A DNA stretch of 64,000 nt from Mycolicibacterium neoaurum (GTDB lineage Bacteria; Actinomycetota; Actinomycetes; Mycobacteriales; Mycobacteriaceae), in assembly GCF_036946495.1 (NCBI RefSeq), contig NZ_JAQIIX010000001.1:434001-498000 (forward strand), given 5' to 3'. Under the pieces are notes generated by a model. It saw nothing but the letters and a program-made list of their open reading frames with translations. It was not told the DNA's origin and searched no databases. Positions 34,413 through 41,971 of the stretch are shown in pieces. Position numbers and translations under genes: made by a program. Position 1 is the first letter of the stretch. Each line of letters opens with the position of its first letter.

Positions 34413-35264
34413 GTGCATTCTTGGCACGGCGGCAGGCTCAGTCGGAGGCAAACCGAACTGGTCGAATACCGGCTTTCCGAACCGCGCATGATCGCCGACA
34501 TGAGCTGGGACCAGCGCGGCACGGCCGTGCTCGATGTCGAGTGCGCACAGGGCCGGTTCGTGATCAAGGCCGCCGGAACCGCCGACCATCACATCGATCG
34601 AGAGATCACCGCCTACCGCACGGTGACCGGTGCGCTGTCCCGAACCGGGCATGCTCCGCGACTGCGCTACCGAGACAGCGCCGAAAAGCTGATCATCGTC
34701 GATCACCTGGCGGGCGAACTCGTGCAAGGATCGACGGCGGAGTTTGCTGCCGATACCTACCACCATGCCGGTCAGCTCCTGCGCGTCCTCCACGGCGCGG
34801 GACAACGCGTCGACCCGGACTGGGAGCGGGCCGAGGTGGCGAAATCGCTTGCGTGGTTGGATAAGCCGCACCGGATACCGGCACGCACCGAATCGGCGCT
34901 CAGGAAGATCCTGGGCCAACACCGCTGTCTCCCGGTGACGGTGGTGCCCACCCACGGTGATTGGCAACCCAGGAACTGGCTGATCGACTCCGGCGTCGTG
35001 CGGGTCATCGACTTCGGCAGATTCGCGTGGCGACCCGCCGCCACCGACTTCGCTCGACTGGCCGCCCAACAGTGGCGAGCCGATCCAGCCCTGGAGTCCG
35101 CCTTTCTCACCGGTTATGGCGCCGACCCGCGTGAGCCCGACCGTTGGCACATGATGGCACTGCACCAAGCGATCGGGACCGCGGTCTGGGCACACGAGGT
35201 CGGAGACAGCGATTTCGAGCAGCAAGGGCACCGCATGATCGACGATTCGCTGTCCGCTTTCTGA
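34413..35264 (+). CDS. Aminoglycoside phosphotransferase (APH)-fold kinase
   Basis: A 283-residue APH/choline-kinase-fold protein: GTAVLDVECAQGRFVIKAAG supplies the ATP-binding Lys, VVPTHGDWQPRNWLIDSGVVRVIDFGRFAWRP is the catalytic Brenner-type loop (HGDxxxxN) and the DFG-like metal site. Family members phosphorylate antibiotics, sugars or choline; no substrate can be chosen, and it need not be a resistance gene. The GTG at 34413 is preferred over ATG codons at 34305, 34341 and 34383 because a good promoter ends six bases before it and the conserved part begins just after. It is divergent from Mn catalase. Confidence 0.82.
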   Translation: MHSWHGGRLSRRQTELVEYRLSEPRMIADMSWDQRGTAVLDVECAQGRFVIKAAGTADHHIDREITAYRTVTGALSRTGHAPRLRYRDSAEKLIIVDHLAGELVQGSTAEFAADTYHHAGQLLRVLHGAGQRVDPDWERAEVAKSLAWLDKPHRIPARTESALRKILGQHRCLPVTVVPTHGDWQPRNWLIDSGVVRVIDFGRFAWRPAATDFARLAAQQWRADPALESAFLTGYGADPREPDRWHMMALHQAIGTAVWAHEVGDSDFEQQGHRMIDDSLSAF

Positions 35265-35278
35265 AATGCGCCCACCGG

Positions 35279-35707
35279 TTAGCGCAGCGCACTCAGATTC
35301 TGGACCGACTTGCGCACGTCGGAGGTCAACATTTTGGCCACCAGCGCCCCGATCGGTCCGTTGAGGAGACCGCCGGACAGCTCGGCCTGCAGGTGCAGGT
35401 CAGATCCCGGGTCATTGTCGGCGACCGTCATGGTCAGCGCGATATGCACCCCGCCGCGCCCGGTTCCGCGCATTCCGATCAACCGCGGTTCGTCGTACTC
35501 GGTGACCTGCCAATGAATGGTGTTTCGGAAACCCTTCACCTTGATCAACGACGAGACCTGCGTTCCCACCTCGATGACGGCGGGCGGAGGACTGCGCCAG
35601 CCACCGAATATGGTCAACCATTCGTCGAAACGCTGCAGATCGGAGGCCAGTTTCCAGGCCTGCTGTGGTGTCAGGTCCGACGAGACCGACACATCTACTT
35701 TCGCCAT
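35279..35707 (-). CDS. SRPBCC protein, Rv0910-type toxin homologue
   Basis: A 142-residue START-fold protein: MAKVDVSVSSDLTPQQAWKLASDLQRFDEWLTIFGGW, a glycine loop GRGGVHIALTMTV and DLHLQAELSGGLLNGPIGALVAKMLTSDV. The sequence type is that of Rv0910, described as the toxin of the Rv0909-Rv0910 type II pair in tuberculosis. No small antitoxin-like frame is visible directly beside it (the 35783-36025 protein looks different), so a toxin role here is doubtful and ligand binding is just as likely. It converges with the APH-like gene. Confidence 0.75.
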   Translation of the reverse strand: MAKVDVSVSSDLTPQQAWKLASDLQRFDEWLTIFGGWRSPPPAVIEVGTQVSSLIKVKGFRNTIHWQVTEYDEPRLIGMRGTGRGGVHIALTMTVADNDPGSDLHLQAELSGGLLNGPIGALVAKMLTSDVRKSVQNLSALR

Positions 35708-35782
35708 TTCGACTCCGCGGTGTTGAGGACGTAGAAACCCCGGATTACCCGATCTACCGAATCGACACCACCGTGACTTGAA

Positions 35783-36025
35783 TCACATCTGCTGCTGGGC
35801 ATCCGGCTCATCGACATCCACGGGCTCGACATCCCCACGGCGAACTCTCACCCGGAAGCGCTTGGTGCCCCAGGTGTCCGACACAGTGAAATGCACCCGT
35901 TTCGGATTACCGAAGACCGTGGTCGACGCGACCGTGCCGATCGTGCCCTCCGGGACGACCGGCACGTCGATACCCTCCAGTCGGCGGCACGCCGCCACCG
36001 TATCGCCCTCGCGAAAACCCACCAT
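35783..36025 (-). CDS. Small SH3-like hypothetical protein
   Basis: An 80-residue protein, MVGFREGDTVAACRRLEGIDVP followed by PEGTIGTVASTTVFGNPKRVHFTVSD and RFRVRVRRGDVEPVD. The alternation of GDxV/GTIGTV turns and strands suggests an SH3-like beta barrel. No family name is known to me. ATG at 36025 has a G-rich stretch (GGGGGG) about ten bases upstream. It lies 75 bp upstream of the SRPBCC gene on the same strand, so a two-gene transcript is possible. Confidence 0.6.
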   Translation of the reverse strand: MVGFREGDTVAACRRLEGIDVPVVPEGTIGTVASTTVFGNPKRVHFTVSDTWGTKRFRVRVRRGDVEPVDVDEPDAQQQM

Positions 36026-36164
36026 GAAAGTCCCCCCTCGACTGTGTATCCCCACCTAAAGGTTGGCCGCACGCGGCGTCTGGCGCAACCGATTAACGTT
36101 CCCCGCGAGCATCATTGGTGTGCCCACGCCAGGCTTCCAGGCCGCGGCAGGTAGCGTGACCGGG

Positions 36165-36800
36165 GTGAACGCCACTCGTCTGCCCTCCGTTGTCACCTTG
36201 GCCGCATGCGCCGCGGCCGCCGCCATGACCCTGGCCGCCTGCAGCTCAGATGCCGACGCGCCCGCGGCGAGTTCGTCGACGGCATCGGACGTGTTCAGCC
36301 CGCCGAGCGCTCCCGCCGTCCAGCCGACGGCGACATCCGAGGGTTGTCCGAGCACGCCGGCACCGGCCGGCGGCACCCCCGAGTGGACGCTGTCGGGCAC
36401 CACGGGCAACATCGCGGTCATCGGGTCGACCGAGACTGCCGCGCCCGCGGTGACCGTCGACGGACCGTTCAGCGTGACCGAAACTCAGGTGCAGACGCTC
36501 AAGCCCGGTGACGGTCCGGTTGTCGCGCCGGACGCCAAGGTGCTCGTCTGCTACATGGGTGTCAACGGCCGCGACGGATCTGTGTTCGATAGCAGCTACC
36601 AGTCGGGCAGGCCGGTGGATTTCCCCCTCGACGGCGTCGTCACCGGATTCCAGAAAGCCATCGCCGGCCAGAAGGTCGGATCGACCGTCGCGGTCGCCAT
36701 GACACCGCAGGACGGCTACCCCGAGGGCCAGCCGGCGGCCGGCATCCAGAAGGGCGACACGTTGGTGTTCGCGATCAAGATCCTGGACGCGATGAACTGA
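36165..36800 (+). CDS. FKBP-type peptidyl-prolyl isomerase lipoprotein
   Basis: A 211-residue exported lipoprotein. The signal peptide ends in the lipobox LAAC (Cys about residue 26). After a Ser/Ala/Pro linker, residues ~115-211 form an FKBP domain: DAKVLVCYMGVNGRDGSVFDSSYQSGRPVDFPLDGVVTGFQKAIAGQKVGSTVAVAMTPQDGYPEGQ, then TLVFAIKILD. It would speed prolyl isomerisation in the periplasm during folding of secreted proteins. GTG at 36165 follows a TAGCGT -10 box by seven bases, so the transcript is probably leaderless. It converges with the CRP-family gene. Confidence 0.88.
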   Translation: MNATRLPSVVTLAACAAAAAMTLAACSSDADAPAASSSTASDVFSPPSAPAVQPTATSEGCPSTPAPAGGTPEWTLSGTTGNIAVIGSTETAAPAVTVDGPFSVTETQVQTLKPGDGPVVAPDAKVLVCYMGVNGRDGSVFDSSYQSGRPVDFPLDGVVTGFQKAIAGQKVGSTVAVAMTPQDGYPEGQPAAGIQKGDTLVFAIKILDAMN

Positions 36801-36809
36801 CCAGAGCGG

Positions 36810-37484
36810 TCAGCGGGCGCGTTTGGCCAGCTTGGCCGGTTCCATGACGTAGATCGTCTTGCCCTGCTGACGGATCCAACCGCGGTTGGCGAATTCGGAC
36901 AACGCTTTGTTGATGGTCTCGCGCGATGACCCGACCAGCTGCGCCAGCTCAAGTTGGGTGAGTTCGTGATCGACGCGTAGACCGTCGCTGTCGGGCCGTC
37001 CGAACCGCTTCGTCAGATCGAGCAGTTGCTTGGCCACCCGGCCCGGCACATCGGTGAAGATCATGTCGCACAGGTCGTCGTTGGTACGCCGGAGGCGACG
37101 AGCGAGCACCCGCAGCAGCTGTTCGGCTATCTGCGGTCGCTCGGCGATCCATGCGCCGAGCGCCTGGCGCGGTACCGCGGCGACCCGCACCTCGGTCAAG
37201 GTGGCCACGGTCGCGGTCCGCGGGCCGGGATCGAACAGTGCCAACTCACCGAACGTGTCGCCGGGACCCATCACCGCTATCAGGCTCTCCCGGCCGTCGG
37301 CGGTGCGCCGGCCGACCTTCACCTTGCCCTCGACGAGCACGTACAACCGGTCTCCGGGCTCGCCCTCGACGAAGACGGTGTGGTTGCGCGGAAAGCTCAT
37401 CCACTCCAGCTCTTCGCTCAGGGTTTCCATCGCCTCGGCATCGACGTCGGCGAAGATTGCGGTGCGCGCCAGTATCGCGTTCAT
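36810..37484 (-). CDS. CRP/FNR family cAMP-responsive regulator
   Basis: A 224-residue CRP protein: cAMP pocket GPGDTFGELALFDPGPRTATV (Gly-Glu-Leu and Pro-Arg-Thr contacts), a long C-helix, RVAKQLLDLTKRFG, and the HTH ELTQLELAQLVGSSRETINKALSEFANRGWI. It closely resembles Mycobacterium tuberculosis Rv3676 (Crp) in length and pattern but differs at many positions (for example MNAILARTAIFADVDAEAM at the N-terminus), so it is more like the second CRP of fast growers such as MSMEG_0539. It is divergent from four cutinase genes, which may be its targets. Confidence 0.88.
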   Translation of the reverse strand: MNAILARTAIFADVDAEAMETLSEELEWMSFPRNHTVFVEGEPGDRLYVLVEGKVKVGRRTADGRESLIAVMGPGDTFGELALFDPGPRTATVATLTEVRVAAVPRQALGAWIAERPQIAEQLLRVLARRLRRTNDDLCDMIFTDVPGRVAKQLLDLTKRFGRPDSDGLRVDHELTQLELAQLVGSSRETINKALSEFANRGWIRQQGKTIYVMEPAKLAKRAR

Positions 37485-37639
37485 CGGCGGGTACCCGCGG
37501 CCCGGGTTCGGTAGAGGGCATCGGGGAAGGCATTCCGTGCGATCCGTCGAGAATTACTGCAGGTCCGGGTCAATTCTTAGCTCCGAGTGCTCAGGTGCGG
37601 CGCGGCCCGGAACGTCTGGTCGACCCGCGAGGTGATGGC

Positions 37640-38359
37640 ATGATCATATTCATGTTCCAGTGCACCCGCGCCATGGCAATCGGGCGCCGCCTGATTCCGG
37701 TCACCACATCGGTCCTCGGCGCGTTGGCCGCGATGGCGCTGGCTCCCGGTGTCGCGCCGCACGCGGCGGCAGCGCCGAGCTGCTCCGATGTCGAGGTGGT
37801 CTTTGCCCGTGGGACCGACGAATTGCCGGGAGCGGGCAGCGTCGGCACCGCGTTCGTCGACGCGTTGCGGGCACAACTGACCGGTAAGACAGTGGACAGC
37901 TATGCGGTGAACTACCCGGCCAGCAAAAATTGGCCCACCGTCGTCCTCGGCGTCAACGATGCGGCCGACCGTGTCCGCGCGGTCGCGGCCGACTGCCCGG
38001 ACACCAGCATCGTGCTCGGGGGTTATTCACAGGGTGCGGCCGTCGCGCAGTTGGTCACCGCCGACCCGCCGGCAATCCCGCCCAATTCGTTCGCCCACGG
38101 AACCACCACAGGGTTGAGCGCCGATGTCGCCCAGCATGTGGACGCGGTGTTGCTCTTCGGCAAGCCCAACGACCGGATGCTCTTCCTCATCGGCCAACCC
38201 AACGTGCCGATCGGCGCCGACTTCGTGTCGAAAACTCTTGACCTGTGCGCAATCAACGATGCGGTCTGTTCCGACGGACTCGATCCGGTGGCCCACCAGA
38301 CCTACATCGCCAACGGCATGGTGACCGAAGCGGCGACGTACGCCGCAGCGCGCGTCTGA
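37640..38359 (+). CDS. Secreted cutinase-like esterase 1 of 4
   Basis: A 239-residue cutinase-family (Culp) serine esterase. After a signal peptide ending at AAAAPS, CSDVEVVFARGTDELPG starts the fold; IVLGGYSQGAAVAQL holds the nucleophile Ser, and LCAINDAVCSDGLDPVAHQTYIANG the Asp and His of the triad with two Cys pairs. Family members hydrolyse esters or phospholipids in the envelope. ATG at 37640 has GAGG about eight bases upstream; ATGs at 37652 and 37673 lack one. It is divergent from the CRP-family gene and starts a run of four paralogues. Confidence 0.9.
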   Translation: MIIFMFQCTRAMAIGRRLIPVTTSVLGALAAMALAPGVAPHAAAAPSCSDVEVVFARGTDELPGAGSVGTAFVDALRAQLTGKTVDSYAVNYPASKNWPTVVLGVNDAADRVRAVAADCPDTSIVLGGYSQGAAVAQLVTADPPAIPPNSFAHGTTTGLSADVAQHVDAVLLFGKPNDRMLFLIGQPNVPIGADFVSKTLDLCAINDAVCSDGLDPVAHQTYIANGMVTEAATYAAARV

Positions 38360-38487
38360 TCAGATCACGTCCAAGGCTCCAACGAGGTGGTGCTAGCCGG
38401 TATCGGCGATGCGCGCCTGCGGCAATGTGCATCGGGCTCTGATACGGGATCCTTGATCCACCACGAACCCGCTCCCGAAGGACCGCC

Positions 38488-39222
38488 ATGACCTCCACAC
38501 TGTTCGAACGCGTCCGATCACACCGCATCCATCATCTGGCCCTCACCGTCATGGTGCTGTGGGCGGTGGCGATCAGCCCACTGGTGGCGGCGCGGGCGGC
38601 CGCGGCCCCACCGGGCTGCTCTGATGTCGAGATCGTCTTCGCGCGGGGCACTTTCGAAGCGCCCGGCATCGGTGCGACCGGGCAAGCTTTCGTCGACGCA
38701 CTCACCCCACTCCTCGGCGGTGCGTCAGTCGATGTCTACCCGGTCAACTATCCGGCGTCCCTGGACTTCCAGGCTGCGGCCAACGGCATCACCGATGCCG
38801 GCAATCGCATCCAGTACATCGCGAACAGTTGTCCGGCAACCAAGATCGTGCTGGGCGGTTACTCCCAGGGCGCCGCGGTCGCCGGTTACACGACGTTCGA
38901 CGCGGTTCCCGCGGGTCTGACCCTTCCGCCCGGACTTGCCGGCCCGATGCCGCCGACCGTGGCGCCGCATGTGGCCGCCGTGGCGCTGTTCGGCACTCCC
39001 GACAATTGGTTCCTGAATCTGGTGGACCGCAATGCGCCACCGATCACCGTGGGTCCGCTGTATGCCGCCAAGACCATTCAGCTGTGTGCGCCCGGCGATC
39101 CGGTGTGCGCGCCCGGCGGCCTGGACCGCGCCGCCCACAGTGCCTACAAGAGCAACGGAATGGCCCTTCAGGCAGCCGATTTCGTCGCCTCGGCGGTGGC
39201 CAGAACACCATCGTCGGATTGA
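38488..39222 (+). CDS. Secreted cutinase-like esterase 2 of 4
   Basis: A 244-residue paralogue of the preceding gene. The signal peptide (LTVMVLWAVAISPLVAARAAA) is followed by GCSDVEIVFARGTFEAPGIGATGQAF, nucleophile elbow KIVLGGYSQGAAVAGY, and LCAPGDPVCAPGGLDRAAHSAYKSNG with Asp, Cys pair and His. All catalytic residues are present. GAAGGA lies six bases before ATG. The 128-bp gap to the first cutinase leaves room for its own promoter. Confidence 0.92.
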   Translation: MTSTLFERVRSHRIHHLALTVMVLWAVAISPLVAARAAAAPPGCSDVEIVFARGTFEAPGIGATGQAFVDALTPLLGGASVDVYPVNYPASLDFQAAANGITDAGNRIQYIANSCPATKIVLGGYSQGAAVAGYTTFDAVPAGLTLPPGLAGPMPPTVAPHVAAVALFGTPDNWFLNLVDRNAPPITVGPLYAAKTIQLCAPGDPVCAPGGLDRAAHSAYKSNGMALQAADFVASAVARTPSSD

Positions 39223-39291
39223 GAACCCGCGGTGCGGCGTCTTGATTGGCGTTTGCTCACCGGCGTGTCCTCAGCGAGCTTCGCGAGTAGC

Positions 39292-39969
39292 ATGCCGCTC
39301 ATGGTGATTGGCCGAGGGCTCCGGATCTCGTCAGCCTGCGCGCTCGTCGCGTCGGCGTTGGTAACAGGCCCGACGGCGGTTGCGGTGGCGGCATCCTGTC
39401 CTGATGCCGAAGTCGTGTTCGCCCGCGGCAGCGACGAGCCACCGGGCCTCGGGAGTACCGGGCAGGCGTTCGTCGACGCGCTTCGCGCCCAGTCCCCTGG
39501 CAAGACGATCGACTCCTATGCTGTCAATTACCCGGCGACCGGCGATTTCGACAACCGCGCGGTCTTCCCGTCCACGATGTTCGACGGTGTCGCCGACGCC
39601 GGTGCCCGGATCAAGGCGACGGCAGCGAACTGCCCGAACACCCGGTTCATCCTCGGCGGCTACTCCCAGGGCGCCGCGGTCGCGGCGTATGTCAGCACCT
39701 CCGACATCCCGGCGGCGGTGACCGACCGCATCGCCGGCGTGGTGTTGTTCGGCAAGCCGTCCGCAGGGCTGCTGTCCCGGTACGGCGCGCCGGCGGCGAA
39801 CATCGGATCGCAATATGCGGGGCGATCGCTGGACCTGTGTGCACCCGGCGACAACATCTGCGACGGGTCATCACCCGCATCGCTGCTCGGGTCACTGGTG
39901 CACGTCACCTATCCGGTCAATGGACTGGTGGCCGCCGCTGCTGCCGCCGCCGCTGGTCGACTGGCCTGA
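39292..39969 (+). CDS. Secreted cutinase-like esterase 3 of 4
   Basis: A 225-residue cutinase-family esterase, the start being uncertain: ATG at 39292 or 39301 gives a normal signal peptide (LRISSACALVASALVTGPTAVAVAA), while GTG at 39232 would add 20 residues before it. The core is SCPDAEVVFARGSDEPPGLGSTGQAF, RFILGGYSQGAAVAAY with the nucleophile, and LCAPGDNICDGSSPASLLGSLVHVTYPVNG with Asp and His. The Asp-His loop is longer than in copies 1 and 2, indicating an older duplication. Confidence 0.88.
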   Translation: MPLMVIGRGLRISSACALVASALVTGPTAVAVAASCPDAEVVFARGSDEPPGLGSTGQAFVDALRAQSPGKTIDSYAVNYPATGDFDNRAVFPSTMFDGVADAGARIKATAANCPNTRFILGGYSQGAAVAAYVSTSDIPAAVTDRIAGVVLFGKPSAGLLSRYGAPAANIGSQYAGRSLDLCAPGDNICDGSSPASLLGSLVHVTYPVNGLVAAAAAAAAGRLA

Positions 39970-40088
39970 CCGGGTGCTGCTGCCGGCCGACCCGCGGGCA
40001 CTGTTTCGGTAGCAAACAGCGGGGGTACAGAGGGGCAGGTCGCCATCTGCCGGCAGGCGGGCACGGCGAATCACCGAAGGAGTGCCCG

Positions 40089-40811
40089 ATGATCGTTGGT
40101 CAGTCATTGCGAATTCTCGGCGCAGGCGCGTTGCTGACAGCGGGATTGGCGGTCGGCGCGGCGCCCGTGGCAAGCGCGGAACCGGCCTGCCCCGATGTCG
40201 AGATCGTGTTCGCCCGCGGTACGTCCGAAGCACCGGGTGTCGGCGGGACGGGGCAGGCATTCGTCGACTCCGTGCGCGCCCAGACCCCCGGCAAGTCGGT
40301 CGCGGTATACGCGGTCAACTATCCGGCAAGTAGCAACTTCACGGACCGAATTCCGTTCGCGCAGAACGTCGTCGATGGTGTGCGCGACGCGGGGTCGCAT
40401 ATCCAGGCGACCGCAGCCGCCTGCCCCGACACCAAGATCGTGCTCGGCGGCTTCTCACAGGGCGCGGTGGTCGCCGGATACGTCACCGCCGATGCAGTGC
40501 CGCAAGGTGTTCCGAGCGAGTACCTCTCCTACCTCCCGAGTCCGCTACCCGATGAGGTATCCGACCATGTGGCTGCGGTTGTGCTCCTGGGCAATCCGTC
40601 GCAGGCTTTCCTCAACCAGTTCGGCGCACCCATCGGGACCATCGGCCCGCGCTACGCACCCAAGACCATCGAGTTGTGTGCCCCCGGTGACACCATCTGC
40701 GATGGCACCCCCGGCGCGATGCCGTCGATGGCGCATGCCATGTATGGCATCAACGGGATGACCAACGAGGCAGCCTCCTACGTCGCCGCACGGGTCATGC
40801 CTGCTGCCTGA
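40089..40811 (+). CDS. Secreted cutinase-like esterase 4 of 4
   Basis: A 240-residue cutinase. Signal peptide MIVGQSLRILGAGALLTAGLA ending at VASAEP; ACPDVEIVFARGTSEAPGVGGTGQAF; KIVLGGFSQGAVVAGY with the nucleophile Ser (Phe replaces Tyr of the other copies); LCAPGDTICDGTPGAMPSMAHAMYGINGM with Asp, Cys pair and His. AAGGAG lies eight bases before the ATG. It closes the four-gene run; the S4-domain gene follows on the same strand. Confidence 0.92.
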   Translation: MIVGQSLRILGAGALLTAGLAVGAAPVASAEPACPDVEIVFARGTSEAPGVGGTGQAFVDSVRAQTPGKSVAVYAVNYPASSNFTDRIPFAQNVVDGVRDAGSHIQATAAACPDTKIVLGGFSQGAVVAGYVTADAVPQGVPSEYLSYLPSPLPDEVSDHVAAVVLLGNPSQAFLNQFGAPIGTIGPRYAPKTIELCAPGDTICDGTPGAMPSMAHAMYGINGMTNEAASYVAARVMPAA

Positions 40812-40846
40812 TCGGTGGATCGGCCCGATGGTGCGATCATCGTTCG

Positions 40847-41212
40847 GTGGAATCGACGAGGATCGACCGATGGCTCTGGGCGGTCCGGCTGACCAAGACC
40901 CGGCCCGACGCGGCAACGGCCTGCCGGGGTGGGCACGTCCGGGTCAATGGTCGTGTCGCCAAGCCGTCTACCCCCGTGGTGCCCGGCGACCGGGTACAGG
41001 CGCGATTGGGTGACCGCGAACGCGTCGTCGAGGTCGCCAGGGTGATACAGAAACGTGTGGGCGCGCCGGACGCCATCACCTGCTACCTGGACCACACCCC
41101 GCCGGCCCCGACAGTCGTCGAACCTGCCGTAGCCGTACGGGACCGCGGTGCGGGCAGGCCCACCAAACGGGAACGGCGAGCGCTGGAGAAATGGCGCGCG
41201 GGCCTGCGGTGA
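40847..41212 (+). CDS. S4-domain RNA-binding protein (Hsp15-like)
   Basis: A 121-residue protein with an N-terminal S4 fold: STRIDRWLWAVRLTKTRPDAATACRGGHVRVNGRVAKPSTPVVPGDRV. This matches Hsp15/HslR-type proteins, which bind stalled 50S subunits carrying peptidyl-tRNA. The C-terminal RDRGAGRPTKRERRALEKWRAGLR is strongly basic and would contact rRNA, as in other actinobacterial members. GTG at 40847 starts the conserved domain directly. It lies 35 bp after the last cutinase and converges with a Pro-rich protein gene. Confidence 0.88.
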   Translation: MESTRIDRWLWAVRLTKTRPDAATACRGGHVRVNGRVAKPSTPVVPGDRVQARLGDRERVVEVARVIQKRVGAPDAITCYLDHTPPAPTVVEPAVAVRDRGAGRPTKRERRALEKWRAGLR

Positions 41213-41215
41213 GCG

Positions 41216-41845
41216 TTACTGGTTGGCGATGATGATCGGCGGCGGTGGCGGTCCGACCGGGGCAGCGGGCGGCGGCGGGGCCGCCGGGTGCGGCACCTCG
41301 GCGGGCGCGGCGCCCGGGGCGCCGATGGGCAGAACGTCCGCGGGCGGTGCGGGATCGGACAAGGACACGAACCCCGGTGGCAGCGGCGGACCGCCCACCC
41401 CGGGCGCGCGTTCGAGGGCTGGGGTCGAGGACGCCGGATCGGTCAGCGACGTGTAGCCGGGCGGCAGCTTGGGCGCCGGTCCGGCTCCGGGCGGTGCCCC
41501 GCCGGGCGCGGCGCTCGGGTCGGCCACGAGGGCGTTCATCGGATTGCCGGTCTGGAAGGCCCGCCAAAGATCCCTGATGTAGCCACGGGCTCCCGGCGTC
41601 TGCCCTTGGCCGTAGACCGGGTTGCTGATCTCGGGAACCGGCGGTGCACCGACAGGCGGCGGGGCCGGCGCAGCCACCGGCATTTCGCCGGGACCGAGAA
41701 CCACCGGCTGCCCGGGCGGCAGCGGCTGGCCGGGCGGGACTGGCGCGGGTTCGGCGCCGGCGAGACCCGCCGTGGTCAGCGCCAACCCGGCCAGTGCGCC
41801 CGCAACCGCGAGTCGCAGGGCCGATAGCCCTCGTTCGGTGATCAC
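41216..41845 (-). CDS. Pro-rich secreted protein of unknown function
   Basis: A 209-residue protein with a signal peptide (LRLAVAGALAGLALTTAGLAGAEP) and then a low-complexity Pro/Gly/Ala-rich chain. One more ordered stretch, EISNPVYGQGQTPGARGYIRDLWRAFQTGNPMNALV, lies near residues 85-120. Two PPGYxSLxDPA/PPGFVSLSDPA segments form a degenerate repeat. It has no recognised domain and probably sits in the envelope. GTG at 41845 was chosen because GGAGAGGA lies upstream; an ATG at 41899 is possible. Confidence 0.6.
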   Translation of the reverse strand: MITERGLSALRLAVAGALAGLALTTAGLAGAEPAPVPPGQPLPPGQPVVLGPGEMPVAAPAPPPVGAPPVPEISNPVYGQGQTPGARGYIRDLWRAFQTGNPMNALVADPSAAPGGAPPGAGPAPKLPPGYTSLTDPASSTPALERAPGVGGPPLPPGFVSLSDPAPPADVLPIGAPGAAPAEVPHPAAPPPPAAPVGPPPPPIIIANQ

Positions 41846-41971
41846 CGCTGTTCGTCCTCTCCGGTCATGCCTCGGCCCTGTCGTGATGTCGTTGGGCATG
41901 CCTGCGAGAAGGCTAGCGTCTCCAGGCTCACGCGTCACACGATGCGCAAAGGTGCCAACAGCCGGGCGGGG

